Below are positions 22,200 through 33,594 of a stretch of DNA of 64,000 bases, piece after piece. The DNA comes from Hofstenia miamia (taxonomy: Eukaryota; Xenacoelomorpha; Acoela), in NCBI GenBank assembly GCA_004352715.1, contig SCFE01000067.1, positions 1,268,348 to 1,332,347 on the forward strand, written 5' to 3'. Under the pieces are notes generated by a model. That model was not told where the DNA came from, did no database searches, and saw only the letters and a list, made by a program, of their open reading frames with translations. The position numbers were made by a program, and so were the translations under genes. Position 1 is the first letter of the stretch, and every line of letters begins with the position of its first letter.

Positions 22200-22961
22200 G
22201 GTGCAAGCCTCAGTCAAAGATTATCTCTAAGATAAACAAAGCCAATAAAATTTTCAATTTCCCATATTGATGAGCTTGACATTGGTTTGGAAAGTTTGGA
22301 TTTAACAATGGTATTAGTTTGATTTTTTCTTACCATAAAATCAGAAGATGATTCTTCATGCAATGAATCAGATTTGATAATTTTCGTTTTACTGATAGTT
22401 AAACTTCTGGTGAGATCATATGATATCATGTTGACCAGATTTTACAATATTCCATGCTGTATTTCCGTATTTTTATTTCCACAATAGTGTCATATTTAGC
22501 AATGAGATCTAATATGGGTTTATACATTGAACTACAATTTTAAGATGACTAAATCATCATTTTCAATAAGATTTTCAAATATAATGCCATCAGAATCCAT
22601 GGAATCATCATCCTCTTATGATTTCTCTGTATCAAGATTGGCAAAATGCTGAAAAACATTCAATGCTGAGAATCGCTGTACATTACCAAGAAGATGTCCT
22701 AGAGTTAGTTCCATTGAAATTCCAACAATAAAGTTAGTCTGTTAAGTGTTTTGAATACTCACAACACTTACTTGTAGGTATTCACGAGAAAATAAAGTTA
22801 AAATTCAATGAAAATTTTTAATGCTCACTAAAAATAATTTTGCATCGTAAATATAATAATTGTATGAAAATTCCAAATCAAAAAGTTTAACTGAAAATTT
22901 TTACAAGACAAAAAAATTTTGTTTTCAGTCAAAAGGATCGGTTTGGGCATTCTAGTGTTAA
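22200..22961 (-). mobile_element. piggyBac-like remnant (5' end and N-terminus)
   Basis: Read on the minus strand, it starts at a TTAA (22958-22961) followed by CACTAGAATGCCC, a piggyBac-style terminus. The element at 26600 starts TTAA CACTAGAACGCC. Inside, the frame NVFQHFANLDTEK ... DDDSMDSDG is an acidic N-terminal region like those of piggyBac transposases. It shares FANLD with the copy at 26.6-27.4 kb. The catalytic domain is absent, and stops are present. Confidence 0.5.
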
Positions 22962-23138
22962 ATCACTTATACGTCGGTTTAGAAACATTACCTTCAGCAG
23001 TGGAGAGGGTAAAATCGAAACTGTCGTAATATTTATAACACTTAAAGCAAATCTTATTACAATAATCATATGGCATACATTAAGAAAATGAGAATGAAAA
23101 ATGAGATCATATGAAAAAATAAGAGAAAATAGTCAATA

Positions 23139-23466
23139 GTTTAGCACAGGGTTTTCGAGTACTTGGAATATTAAGAACTCGAACTCGAATATGCTCGCAA
23201 ATTTCGATTCCAAAAAACTCGGAAGAGAAATAATCAAACCTCGAACTCGATCGAAAATATTGTAAAAATTAAACTATTTTAAATTTCAATTTCTTTACCA
23301 ATCGTAAATAACTATTTTTTAACTTAGAATTATTGTAAAATGAATGTTTGTACCCTAAAAATTCGGAATTAAAAAAAAACTCTATCGAACTCGGAATTTT
23401 CTTTAAAAAAATTTTCGAACTCGAAACGTAAAAACTCTAACTCGACTCGAAAACCCTGGTTTAGCA
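23139..23466. mobile_element. 312-bp hAT MITE with perfect 8-bp TSD
   Basis: The element spans 23147-23458. It begins CAGGGTTTTCGAGTACT and ends GACTCGAAAACCCTG, an inverted terminal repeat of about 14 bp. It is flanked on both sides by GTTTAGCA (23139-23146 and 23459-23466), an exact 8-bp target-site duplication. CAGGG termini and 8-bp duplications are diagnostic of hAT elements. The interior is full of CTCGAACTCGA-type words and has no coding capacity. The perfect duplication suggests fairly recent mobility. Confidence 0.9.
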
Positions 23467-23790
23467 TACTTTAGTAACTTGGATTTTTACTTACTACGTA
23501 ATGAATAAGCGATGAATGTAATCTATACGTGTGCCAATTTTTGCTGTTATTTGACAGCAATGCGTACTAAGCACCAATTGAATTCAATACTATGACCATA
23601 GCTATAAATAACTGCCTGAAACACGATCTAAACTAAGATTCACCCCTTTATACGCATATTGAATAGATTTTCATTATTTTCTTAGTTTTTTCTAAAGAAA
23701 TCGAGAAATTGTGTTGACAGTGTCAATTCTGTTTATCGGAAACCAAATCTAGTAAACTTTCTGCAAAAGTTTATTCATTATATCTGTTAA

Positions 23791-23792
<2 letters not shown>

Positions 23793-23824
<32 letters not shown>
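23793..23824. repeat. (AT)n microsatellite
   Basis: Uninterrupted AT tract. Confidence 0.95.
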
Positions 23825-23827
<3 letters not shown>

Positions 23828-24250
23828 GTTTATCTTTATAGTAATAGGCCCTATAAAAGGTAGAGGTCCATAATTTTGATAGCAGACATATTAACTTGTT
23901 TATAGCAATAATATTGACATTCAACCAGTAAACTATTGCTAACCCCGTTTTTGGCAATAATTTTTAAACATTTACAAATCTTAGTTTTCAGGTTCTATTC
24001 AAAATTTTATAAAAAATCGGAATAGTTACGCGCAAGCACATTTATATTATATTTATAAGGCTATATTGATTATTTTATTTTCTAAGCCAGTTAAAATTAT
24101 TTTTTCTTCCTAAGAATACTGGAATTTAACAGTTGTATGGGCACAACCAAATAACGTAGTGTAATAAATAAAGAAATTAACAAGTTGAGAATTTTAACAT
24201 TTTTCCTGCTTTTAAATGGGAATTCACTATCAAGACATCCCGGAATTGGA

Positions 24251-24342
24251 TCCATGATAAATTTTAAAACCTCCGGCCCACAAACTGCTACATGATCCAT
24301 GATAAATTTTAAAACCTCCGGCCCACAAACTGCTACATACAA
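24251..24342. repeat. Tandem duplication of ~46 bp
   Basis: Two adjacent copies of a unit starting ATCCATGATAAATTTTAAAA and ending CACAAACTGCTACATG, identical by eye. Confidence 0.9.
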
Positions 24343-24588
24343 TAAATTATGTCATATGTTCTAATAATTATATTGGATAGGTGTTTTAAAATTCATAAAA
24401 ATATAAGTTTTCAGCTCATAGTGTGGCATAATCGTGTTGATGCACTTCATTAGATTTCTTATATTATGTATTATAAGGTTTGATTACTTATGATAACAGA
24501 AAGCTAAACGTCTAAGCACACGAGTAGTACCTATGAGCCCCGAAATATATTACCGGTACATGTTGTTTATTGTAATTGACATCTTACC

Positions 24589-24703
24589 CCCGTCGCCAAC
24601 TGCCGTTAAGTTAAGTTAATTACTAAGTTAAGGTTCAGATAATCCCATCGCACACTGCGTTAAGGCTTAAGTTAAGGTTACCGTAACGGCAGTGTGCGAC
24701 GGG
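24589..24703. mobile_element. Palindromic MITE with GTTAAG-rich interior
   Basis: The left arm CCCGTCGCCAACTGCCGTTA is matched at the right end by TAACGGCAGTGTGCGACGGG. Its reverse complement differs from the left arm by about two bases. The interior repeats TTAAGTTAA/GTTAAGG words and includes a third half-arm (CCATCGCACACTGCGTTAA). A related sequence occurs at about 34029-34115. No transposase and no certain target-site duplication. Confidence 0.7.
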
Positions 24704-25980
24704 CCTTAGACAGTGTTATATGAGACCTTTGATTACTACTGTTAAGCTTCCAGGTTTCTGCCGACCGTATTGATTGTTCACATTTACTGAGGGTTTAGTT
24801 ATCTATTTATACATGTAGAGTTCATAATAAGCTAATGCATCCCGGTTGTGAACTTTCATTTATTGCTATCATTGGTAATAACAAGAACAATCAATACACT
24901 AAATTGCTAGGGAATTACCACACACAATCACTGAGAACACATTTCCGGACCATGAGCTTTGTTTGTGAGTCACAATAGCTTCTATGGTAACTGTTAGAAA
25001 ATTGCGTTGGCTAGGCGTTTATAGTTTTGGGGTTTGTATTTCTAATAACGATTTATTTGTGCAGTCACGGATTAGTGGAATTTCTCCCAAAAAGATAATT
25101 TTTACCTAGCAATTTAATTTTCCGGTACTGTCGAATTCTGGAAATACTATTCTAGCGACAGCTCTTATTCCTGACAATTTATCAAAAATAAGATTAATTT
25201 CTTTGTTAATTTAACTCTTATTAACACAACGTATTTTACTTAATCCACTAAAACTTTTAAGCAGAAACGTTCTTTCTGTAACAAGTTAAAGAACTTTATC
25301 AAAATAGAGTTCAACTGGGATGAAAACAACAATTTAATCTGATTTGAACAATTTATCACAATTATTCAAAGAGCTTAAACAAACAACAAAGTAACGTGAG
25401 AAAGTAATTTAATTTTCCCTAAGGCAAAAAGAATAAATATCTTATCTCTACTTAGTGCCGAAACGTACTATCAATAAGGTACATGTGACACAGCTAGAAT
25501 TGAAAATATCTTTTTATTTTAGATCAAAGCGAAGCATGGTGGTATACCTGGTAAAACAACAGAATAAAACTGCACTAAGTTAATAGGTTATCGTGTCCGA
25601 ATTTTGAGAATACTTACTTCACTGGATATAGACTATCACAGAACCAGTTTTGTTAAGCGTCTCAGCAGCTTCTTTTCCAAGGTGAACAGCAAGATCTTTT
25701 TGGCAGCTAAGTACCTAAAGGTGCGTTCAGACGAGAACCTTTTGATGTATATCANTATATATATATCTGATTTTACATTTTTAGACTTACACAATAAACC
25801 AGAGCACGCAGATGGGTAGCTTCTTAATTTATGGAATGATGATATTTTTCCATATTAATATTCAAATTCGTTCACACTGACTGATTCCACTTAGGCTAAC
25901 TGAAATTGGCCTTGAATGTCATAATTGCTTTCTGACATGCGATGTTAAGATTTCAAAAGTCCTCTTTGTGTTCTCTATTT
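24704..25980. other. AT-rich intergenic sequence
   Basis: No gene recognised. Contains a single N at 25755 inside an (AT)n tract, another contig join. Confidence 0.4.
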
Positions 25981-25984
25981 TGTT

Positions 25985-26580
25985 TTGTTCAAACATACCG
26001 TTTTTCCTGCATATAAGCTGCTCGGAAGATAAGCCGCAAGTCAGTCCGACATAATAAGATGGCGTGTTATCGTATAAGCGACACCAGTAGGTAAGCCGCA
26101 TGTATCAATGTCATTTGTCTAACGCTAAACCAATCAGGTGCACCTTGTGACGCTCATTCATCCCTTGAGAGCGCTGACTCACCAATGAAACGGCTTGTAT
26201 TTGGGTTTTATTTCTGAAAACAACAGAAGTCTTGTGATGTCCCGTTGAGCTAGCTATACAGCAGAGTTTAAGTTGCAAGCAGTCCGGTATGCACTGAAAA
26301 ATGGAAATAGTGATCCAGGACAAGAATTCAATATTGATGAGAAAATGGTGCGTAACTGGAGAAAAAATGAGTCAGTCTTAGAACAGACACTGTGAAACAA
26401 ATGAGCTAACCACACTGGTACAACTAAGTTTCCGCAACTTGAGAACGATTTGACTGGTTTCATTCGCGAAAAGAGAGCCAATGGAAGAGCTATCACAATA
26501 GTAATAGTAAGAAGAAAAGCGAAAGAAATCGCAAACGAATGTGGACTCACAAACAGTGGCGCCATTTCAGAAAACTCTTA
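25985..26580 (+). pseudogene. pogo/Tigger element, 5' end and DNA-binding domain
   Basis: A repeat-rich end (25985-26100) carries three ATAAGCCGCA-like words. From about 26245 the plus strand reads SYTAEFKLQAVRYALKNGNS, then EFNIDEKMVRNWRKNE, then FIREKRANGRAITI and KAKEIANECGL. This is the centromere-protein-B/pogo helix-turn-helix pattern (EFKLxAVxYAxxxGNxxAAxxFxVDEKxVRxWRK). Two in-frame stop codons follow WRKNESVLEQTL. The DDE domain continues only after an inserted piggyBac-like piece and a gap. Dead copy. Confidence 0.75.
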
Positions 26581-26599
26581 AGGGGGCCAAAATTATTTC

Positions 26600-27400
26600 T
26601 TAACACTAGAACGCCAAAAGCGGTCAAAATTGACCGCTTGCAACATTCATATAGCTCTTATTTAACAAGTCTTTGAGTGGTTGACAAAATTGACTGATTT
26701 TATTTCTTTCTTTGACCTATTAAATTGAACAATATCTTTTATAAACTCTATCATTTTTTTTATATTTTTAAGAAATATCATCAAACGCCCAGAGTGTGTC
26801 AATTTTAACCATGCATTATTATTATTTATGAAAGGGATTGAGTCATTCTTCAGATTGACATTTTAATCACCAATCCTGTCCATTGAGGAATGTCTGCACA
26901 CAACATTACACTGTATTACTAATGGTTGAACCTGCCCACAGAGGAGGGAGTGAAGGGGTTTATGCTCTGGTCTTTGCTAATCTTGATTCTGAAGATGGGA
27001 ATTTAAATGATTCCTATTTTCATGAAGAAAACTATCCTTTTTCAACTGAAAACTCATCTAATGAATGTGAGACTGTGGAGAATGTATTTATAGATTTACT
27101 ATAAGGATATATCGCATTCAACAGTTTCCAGCAAAGACGACATAATCCAACTTTACCAAACCCTCCTTGGATTTTTCACATTCTCAAGTGGACATCACAA
27201 TATGGAATTGATTCGCGGAACACCACAAATTTTCAGTAAGCAGAACTAAAAAATGCCAAAATGAAGCAAGGGGCAATTGTTATGAATGCAAGCAATCACC
27301 ATATGGATAATGTATTGTATTGGAAAAACAATTTGTTTTTTGTGATTGTGATGGCCAAAATCTTCAATAAATTATGTTCTTGTCATTTAGCATAAAACAT
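26600..27400 (+). mobile_element. piggyBac-like remnant nested in the pogo element
   Basis: Starts at TTAA (26600-26603) followed by CACTAGAACGCC and a subterminal palindrome of two 10-bp arms (AAGCGGTCAA / TTGACCGCTT). The frame 26883-27104 encodes an acidic region with VFANLDSEDGNLNDSYFHEE, matching the FANLD region of the copy at 22.2-22.96 kb. A decayed continuation to about 27400 contains PPWIFHILKWTSQYGID. No right end was found. Confidence 0.5.
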
Positions 27401-27922
27401 TTTGGAAATAGCATCATTTTTCCAAAAACATGTTAATATTTGAAGATTGTTAGCAATAGATAATTTGATGTGGTCACTATTGAGAGGATATTGTCGAGAC
27501 CTCTTTTGGACAAACATATTGACAGAAATATTTAAGTTTATGTGATTCAACTTTCATCATTTGTAAGTTCAACAGTCTTTCATTGGACATTATTCAACAT
27601 AAAAACCATATAACTTGTTTTAGAACTGAAAAATATCTCTCATTGGAAGCAGTGACAATAGGAAAAACGATCTTGAACAATGTCATTACCTCCCAAAAAA
27701 CCTACCTCAATTTCTGATAAATTACGATAAGCTTCCATGATATCCAAATTATTATGAGTTGGAGAGTTTTTTGAATTATCTGGTTGGCTTTCAAAATGCA
27801 ATAGCAGGACTGCGTGTTGTGCATCTGACATAGTATGAGGTGGTCTGGTTTACTGCTGCTACCAGCTTCAACCGCTAAAATAGTATAAAGCTATACCCAC
27901 TCTCAATTGTTTTATATAAATG
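27401..27922. other. Unassigned sequence inside the pogo interval
   Basis: Contains a 63-codon minus-strand frame (27640-27831) that I do not recognise. Probably transposon interior. Confidence 0.3.
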
Positions 27923-28183
27923 NNNNNNNNNNNNNNNNNNNNNNNNNNNNNNNNNNNNNNNNNNNNNNNNNNNNNNNNNNNNNNNNNNNNNNNNNNNNNN
28001 NNNNNNNNNNNNNNNNNNNNNNNNNNNNNNNNNNNNNNNNNNNNNNNNNNNNNNNNNNNNNNNNNNNNNNNNNNNNNNNNNNNNNNNNNNNNNNNNNNNN
28101 NNNNNNNNNNNNNNNNNNNNNNNNNNNNNNNNNNNNNNNNNNNNNNNNNNNNNNNNNNNNNNNNNNNNNNNNNNNNNNNNNNN
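27923..28183. other. Assembly gap
   Basis: Run of 261 N immediately before the pogo C-terminus. Confidence 0.99.
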
Positions 28184-28585
28184 GTGCAAAATACCCCAAT
28201 GTGTGTGGGTGGGTAATACGCTCTTGGCAAGCTGGCAAGTCGTCAACAATAATAAACGGCTTCAAGAAGGCAGGAATAATTGCTGATGGCGAGATACAGG
28301 ATGAGGAAACGATAGAACATTCGACGACGGAACTTGACGACGAACTTCAGGCATTATTTCACAGTGATAGTGAAGATGAAACTTTGATGGTTTCGTTGAC
28401 GTTTCGATTTTTGTAACTGGGAGTGAATAAGGCTCTTTTACATTTGTTATTTTGTTATTGCCAGAAGTTGTTGTTTTTTATTGCGTTTATCATAGTTAAA
28501 TAAATTTTTATAACGGAAATTCAGTCACCAGCGTTTTTTCTTATCAGATAAGCCGCACTGGTAGATAAGCCGCACCAACATAATT
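28184..28585 (+). pseudogene. pogo/Tigger transposase C-terminus and 3' end
   Basis: The plus frame from the gap to 28416 reads CGWVIRSWQAGKSSTIINGF, then KKAGIIADGEIQDEETIEHS, ending in an acidic tail (ELDDELQALFHSDSEDE). This is the last helix and acidic tail typical of pogo/Tigger DDE transposases (W...W..ISxETIxxGFxKAGI). Downstream, at about 28528-28585, the sequence AGATAAGCCGCACTGGTAGA carries the same word as the 5' end at 25.99-26.10 kb, in the same orientation. Together with 25985-26580 this is one element split by an insertion and a gap. Confidence 0.75.
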
Positions 28586-28967
28586 TAAGTTTTGAAAGTT
28601 ATTCAAAACACATTTGCTCAGCAAACTATATATATTTGGATTTTCAAAAAACTTAATGTAATGCGAGCATTCTAACAATATTTTTTTATTCTTATGCAAA
28701 GTAGTGATGTGCGGGAACATCTGTTTTAATGCTGCACTCAATCTTTCTTGCCCATAGACTAAAATTTGCTTTTGTTGTCATTAAAAATAAAATTTCAAAC
28801 ACAAATTTCGTATACTCATAAACTATAAATTGTATTCTAATTTTTTCAACATTTTGTTAATAATTTGGTTTTTTAAATCTTATTTAGAATACACATGTTA
28901 TGTAATAGAAGGCTTATCCATACGCGCTCCTTCCATTTGTACCCAATGCCATTTTTGAACAAAAACT
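28586..28967. other. AT-rich sequence before a placeholder gap
   Basis: No gene recognised. Confidence 0.3.
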
Positions 28968-29967
28968 NNNNNNNNNNNNNNNNNNNNNNNNNNNNNNNNN
29001 NNNNNNNNNNNNNNNNNNNNNNNNNNNNNNNNNNNNNNNNNNNNNNNNNNNNNNNNNNNNNNNNNNNNNNNNNNNNNNNNNNNNNNNNNNNNNNNNNNNN
29101 NNNNNNNNNNNNNNNNNNNNNNNNNNNNNNNNNNNNNNNNNNNNNNNNNNNNNNNNNNNNNNNNNNNNNNNNNNNNNNNNNNNNNNNNNNNNNNNNNNNN
29201 NNNNNNNNNNNNNNNNNNNNNNNNNNNNNNNNNNNNNNNNNNNNNNNNNNNNNNNNNNNNNNNNNNNNNNNNNNNNNNNNNNNNNNNNNNNNNNNNNNNN
29301 NNNNNNNNNNNNNNNNNNNNNNNNNNNNNNNNNNNNNNNNNNNNNNNNNNNNNNNNNNNNNNNNNNNNNNNNNNNNNNNNNNNNNNNNNNNNNNNNNNNN
29401 NNNNNNNNNNNNNNNNNNNNNNNNNNNNNNNNNNNNNNNNNNNNNNNNNNNNNNNNNNNNNNNNNNNNNNNNNNNNNNNNNNNNNNNNNNNNNNNNNNNN
29501 NNNNNNNNNNNNNNNNNNNNNNNNNNNNNNNNNNNNNNNNNNNNNNNNNNNNNNNNNNNNNNNNNNNNNNNNNNNNNNNNNNNNNNNNNNNNNNNNNNNN
29601 NNNNNNNNNNNNNNNNNNNNNNNNNNNNNNNNNNNNNNNNNNNNNNNNNNNNNNNNNNNNNNNNNNNNNNNNNNNNNNNNNNNNNNNNNNNNNNNNNNNN
29701 NNNNNNNNNNNNNNNNNNNNNNNNNNNNNNNNNNNNNNNNNNNNNNNNNNNNNNNNNNNNNNNNNNNNNNNNNNNNNNNNNNNNNNNNNNNNNNNNNNNN
29801 NNNNNNNNNNNNNNNNNNNNNNNNNNNNNNNNNNNNNNNNNNNNNNNNNNNNNNNNNNNNNNNNNNNNNNNNNNNNNNNNNNNNNNNNNNNNNNNNNNNN
29901 NNNNNNNNNNNNNNNNNNNNNNNNNNNNNNNNNNNNNNNNNNNNNNNNNNNNNNNNNNNNNNNNNNN
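28968..29967. other. Placeholder gap of exactly 1,000 N
   Basis: The round length indicates a scaffold gap of unknown true size. Confidence 0.95.
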
Positions 29968-30223
29968 ATATCAATGCATAGCATTTAATTACCGCTAAGA
30001 ATTAGCGAAAATTTAAGCATTAAGAAGTTATGTTTTGAAATTGAATTCAATATGTTTTTCAAAATACAAACCAAAGATCCTTGGAATTTGTGCATGTTTT
30101 CAAACCTGCAATGATGGACATGGGCCGAATAGTTAAGTTAAAGTCCAGCTAATTTTATGATTCTAACCATTTTAACTTTTTAATTTTTAAGTATTTGAAT
30201 CAAATTTTGGTATCTTAGGAACT

Positions 30224-31855
30224 TATAATAGAATCTACAATCTTACATTTGAAATATAGACTGAATTTAGCATTGTATATGATACGAATTTAAAGTTTTA
30301 AAATATAAACATTATATTTCAAAACATTGTTTACAAATTATATGGCATTCACTGTAATGTATGTAATTTTTAATTTTTGAAGTGTCACCCATATTTTCCA
30401 ACACTTCGGCCCGGCACATAGCCATCTTAGAACTAATGCATGAATCGTGTAGCGATAAATTTTTTGTGACTGACATGCAAGGTCTAAGTACTTCAGAAGA
30501 AGGATATAATGTATGATGTTCGTTTGACAAATCTAAAATGCCCTCAATTGCTTTTCAAGAAATTTTGTGAAATATTGGAATGACCGGCTCATAATATTGT
30601 TGAAACATGCGAACTTGTTCAAATTATTAATAAGTTTTGAATTTTTTTAATTAAAAAATATATATGATTCTTGCACCCTTTCATAATTAACTTTTCAAAT
30701 GAATTTAGTTAAAGTTAAGTAGTGACTATTTTTGCAGAAGTTATGGTCCACATTGTATGCATACGCACATATAGTTGTGATCTTATCAGCATGTTTGTTG
30801 TACTCTTAAACAAAAAGAACATCCTAAAATTCAGATTTCAACTTATGTAATTGTTTTAATATGCATGTAGCTTTAGAATGAAATAACTAACGTTATTTTT
30901 GGTCTTTTTTTATATTTGTCCTTGCACATGCATAGATTGAAAATGTCTTATTCTCATGAAAGAATGAAAGTTGCACAAAGGAAACATTTGCCAACTTTTA
31001 AAATATTATAATATTGAAGTTACAGTAATACCATTTTTCTTAAGTTCATTGGCAAATACGTTACAACAGGAATTTATGAAAGATTAAAAAGTTTATGAAT
31101 GTGTACAAACTTAGGCAACAAAGTCGTAATGCAAATCCAGAGCCGAAATATCAAAAGGTCAAAAAGGATCCGGGACACCCACCGGCATACGTCGATGGCA
31201 TCCGCTACACGAATCAACAACTCAAAGAAGGAGTTGTCCTCCCTGATTCAAATCTAATAAGACCTCCGATTGAAGAAAGATTTCGTAGCAAAATTGCTTC
31301 TTTGGACAGACGAACCTCTGAATTCTACAAAATGTTGCATTTAACTTTACTTCTAAATTTAATGAACAGGTAAACATTTATTGTTAAAATCAAAGGTGTC
31401 TAGTATTTGCATAGAATTTCTCCAAGCTTTAATAAAGTATAAATGAATTATTATAAAATATTGTATTGTGCCACATAGATCTGCTCTACTTCTCTAATCT
31501 TAATTATTGTTCATGCTTAATATGGACCCTCTTCAGTCATATTGAGATGAGGAAGAAGTTTCCAATCAACATGCTTTGTAATATTCGAGTATTTTTATTG
31601 CTAAATACGTAGTTTATTCCTTAGCTCTACTTTTTATTAAGTTTTAAATCATGAATAAATTATCATAAATTTTTTACTTGTTTGATACTAAACATTAAGC
31701 CAGAGTTGCAACCGGCCCGTGACTGATGTATAATAAGTCAATTGAATATATTAGTTGGCATAACATTGTAGTGTAAGAAAAAGAACATATATTAATTAAT
31801 CAAATTTTGAACAGTTTTACACCTGCTGTGCAGAAATTCATACCCAGGCTCGGCT
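30224..31855. repeat. Duplicated segment, copy 1 (with 580-bp extra block)
   Basis: 30224-30897 matches 45527-46198 and 31478-31855 matches 46200-46556, at about 99% identity by eye. Differences include a 12-bp deletion in copy 2 and a few substitutions. The 580 bp in between (30898-31477), which contain the possible exon at 31095-31369, are missing from copy 2, where a single N stands at the junction. Copy 1 ends at a 1,000-N gap. Options are a recent segmental duplication, a repeat family, or a misplaced haplotig. Confidence 0.85.
31095..31369 (+). CDS. Possible coding exon of an unrecognised gene
   Basis: A 92-codon frame with coding-like composition, including KKDPGHPPAYVDGIRYTN, then EGVVLPDSNLIRPPIEERF and RSKIASLDRRTSEFY. 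It is far less AT-rich than its surroundings. A good donor (CAG|GTAAAC at 31370) follows. An acceptor-like CTTAG ends at 31113, so the exon could start at 31114 instead of the ATG at 31095, which has an in-frame stop just upstream. Its donor phase (2) does not join the first internal exon of the 38.4-61.2 kb gene (which needs phase 1), so it is probably not part of it. The partner exons may lie in the adjacent 1,000-N gaps. No family recognised. Confidence 0.35.
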
Positions 31856-32855
31856 NNNNNNNNNNNNNNNNNNNNNNNNNNNNNNNNNNNNNNNNNNNNN
31901 NNNNNNNNNNNNNNNNNNNNNNNNNNNNNNNNNNNNNNNNNNNNNNNNNNNNNNNNNNNNNNNNNNNNNNNNNNNNNNNNNNNNNNNNNNNNNNNNNNNN
32001 NNNNNNNNNNNNNNNNNNNNNNNNNNNNNNNNNNNNNNNNNNNNNNNNNNNNNNNNNNNNNNNNNNNNNNNNNNNNNNNNNNNNNNNNNNNNNNNNNNNN
32101 NNNNNNNNNNNNNNNNNNNNNNNNNNNNNNNNNNNNNNNNNNNNNNNNNNNNNNNNNNNNNNNNNNNNNNNNNNNNNNNNNNNNNNNNNNNNNNNNNNNN
32201 NNNNNNNNNNNNNNNNNNNNNNNNNNNNNNNNNNNNNNNNNNNNNNNNNNNNNNNNNNNNNNNNNNNNNNNNNNNNNNNNNNNNNNNNNNNNNNNNNNNN
32301 NNNNNNNNNNNNNNNNNNNNNNNNNNNNNNNNNNNNNNNNNNNNNNNNNNNNNNNNNNNNNNNNNNNNNNNNNNNNNNNNNNNNNNNNNNNNNNNNNNNN
32401 NNNNNNNNNNNNNNNNNNNNNNNNNNNNNNNNNNNNNNNNNNNNNNNNNNNNNNNNNNNNNNNNNNNNNNNNNNNNNNNNNNNNNNNNNNNNNNNNNNNN
32501 NNNNNNNNNNNNNNNNNNNNNNNNNNNNNNNNNNNNNNNNNNNNNNNNNNNNNNNNNNNNNNNNNNNNNNNNNNNNNNNNNNNNNNNNNNNNNNNNNNNN
32601 NNNNNNNNNNNNNNNNNNNNNNNNNNNNNNNNNNNNNNNNNNNNNNNNNNNNNNNNNNNNNNNNNNNNNNNNNNNNNNNNNNNNNNNNNNNNNNNNNNNN
32701 NNNNNNNNNNNNNNNNNNNNNNNNNNNNNNNNNNNNNNNNNNNNNNNNNNNNNNNNNNNNNNNNNNNNNNNNNNNNNNNNNNNNNNNNNNNNNNNNNNNN
32801 NNNNNNNNNNNNNNNNNNNNNNNNNNNNNNNNNNNNNNNNNNNNNNNNNNNNNNN
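31856..32855. other. Placeholder gap of exactly 1,000 N
   Basis: Scaffold gap of unknown true size. Confidence 0.95.
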
Positions 32856-33590
32856 CGCGGCATAGCGTATAATTATAGCGCGCATTTCACTAGCGCATGG
32901 AGAAGTCAACAGTGGGGTCCTGTGAAGATCTTATTAAATTAATTGAAATGGTCGAAGAAAAACATTCAGTGTGGGATGTTTCTTCTGATGACTATGTGAA
33001 TGTAATAACTTCCTCATACTGATTGCATACATTCATCGCTCTAAAAACTATCGAATATAATGAAATCACATTAAAAATACGATTTTTTTTGAGCTATCGC
33101 GGCCTACAGAATGGTATGTAACCTGCGTTGGTGCGTATTTTCATTGGAGAGCAGATTATCAATTTTCACTGTCCATGAATAACGAAATAAGAATGCTGGT
33201 GTTTACTTTGAAATTCAACCAAACATCATAATTGCCTGCACTGTTGAAACAATACTTGAGTTCGCAAAGCTACGCTGTGATAGACTTCCCAATCTAATCA
33301 CTATTTTATGTTCAAATGTTTTTGTTTACTACAAAGGATTCTTTTTGATGGGTTAATTGTTTTAATTTAATGCTGATACGCAAGTATACAAAAGAAATGC
33401 CTACATAGTGATATGTGTTTATTTTAACATAAAAATGTACAAATCATGATTATTAATTCTATAAACCTAGTTAATTTTAAATATTACAGTCCGAAATGAA
33501 CTCTGAGAACGATTGAAATTATAGCTTAAAATTGTTATTTATCTTTGAAGGTGATAATTACTAGAAAGTTCGACAATTATTTCTCCGACA
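32856..33590. other. AT-rich intergenic sequence
   Basis: No gene recognised. Confidence 0.3.
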
Positions 33591-33594
33591 ACTA

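Noticed and set aside
23147-23458. CTCGAACTCGA-rich block as a satellite or regulatory cluster
   Set aside because: Terminal inverted repeats and an exact 8-bp target duplication show that it is the interior of a hAT MITE.
31095-31369. Treating this frame as exon 1 of the 24-exon gene
   Set aside because: It ends in phase 2, while exon 2 (41893) requires phase 1. The ATG exon at 38380-38419 fits exactly.
27907-32909. Very long open frames across N runs
   Set aside because: They are translations of N and carry no information.
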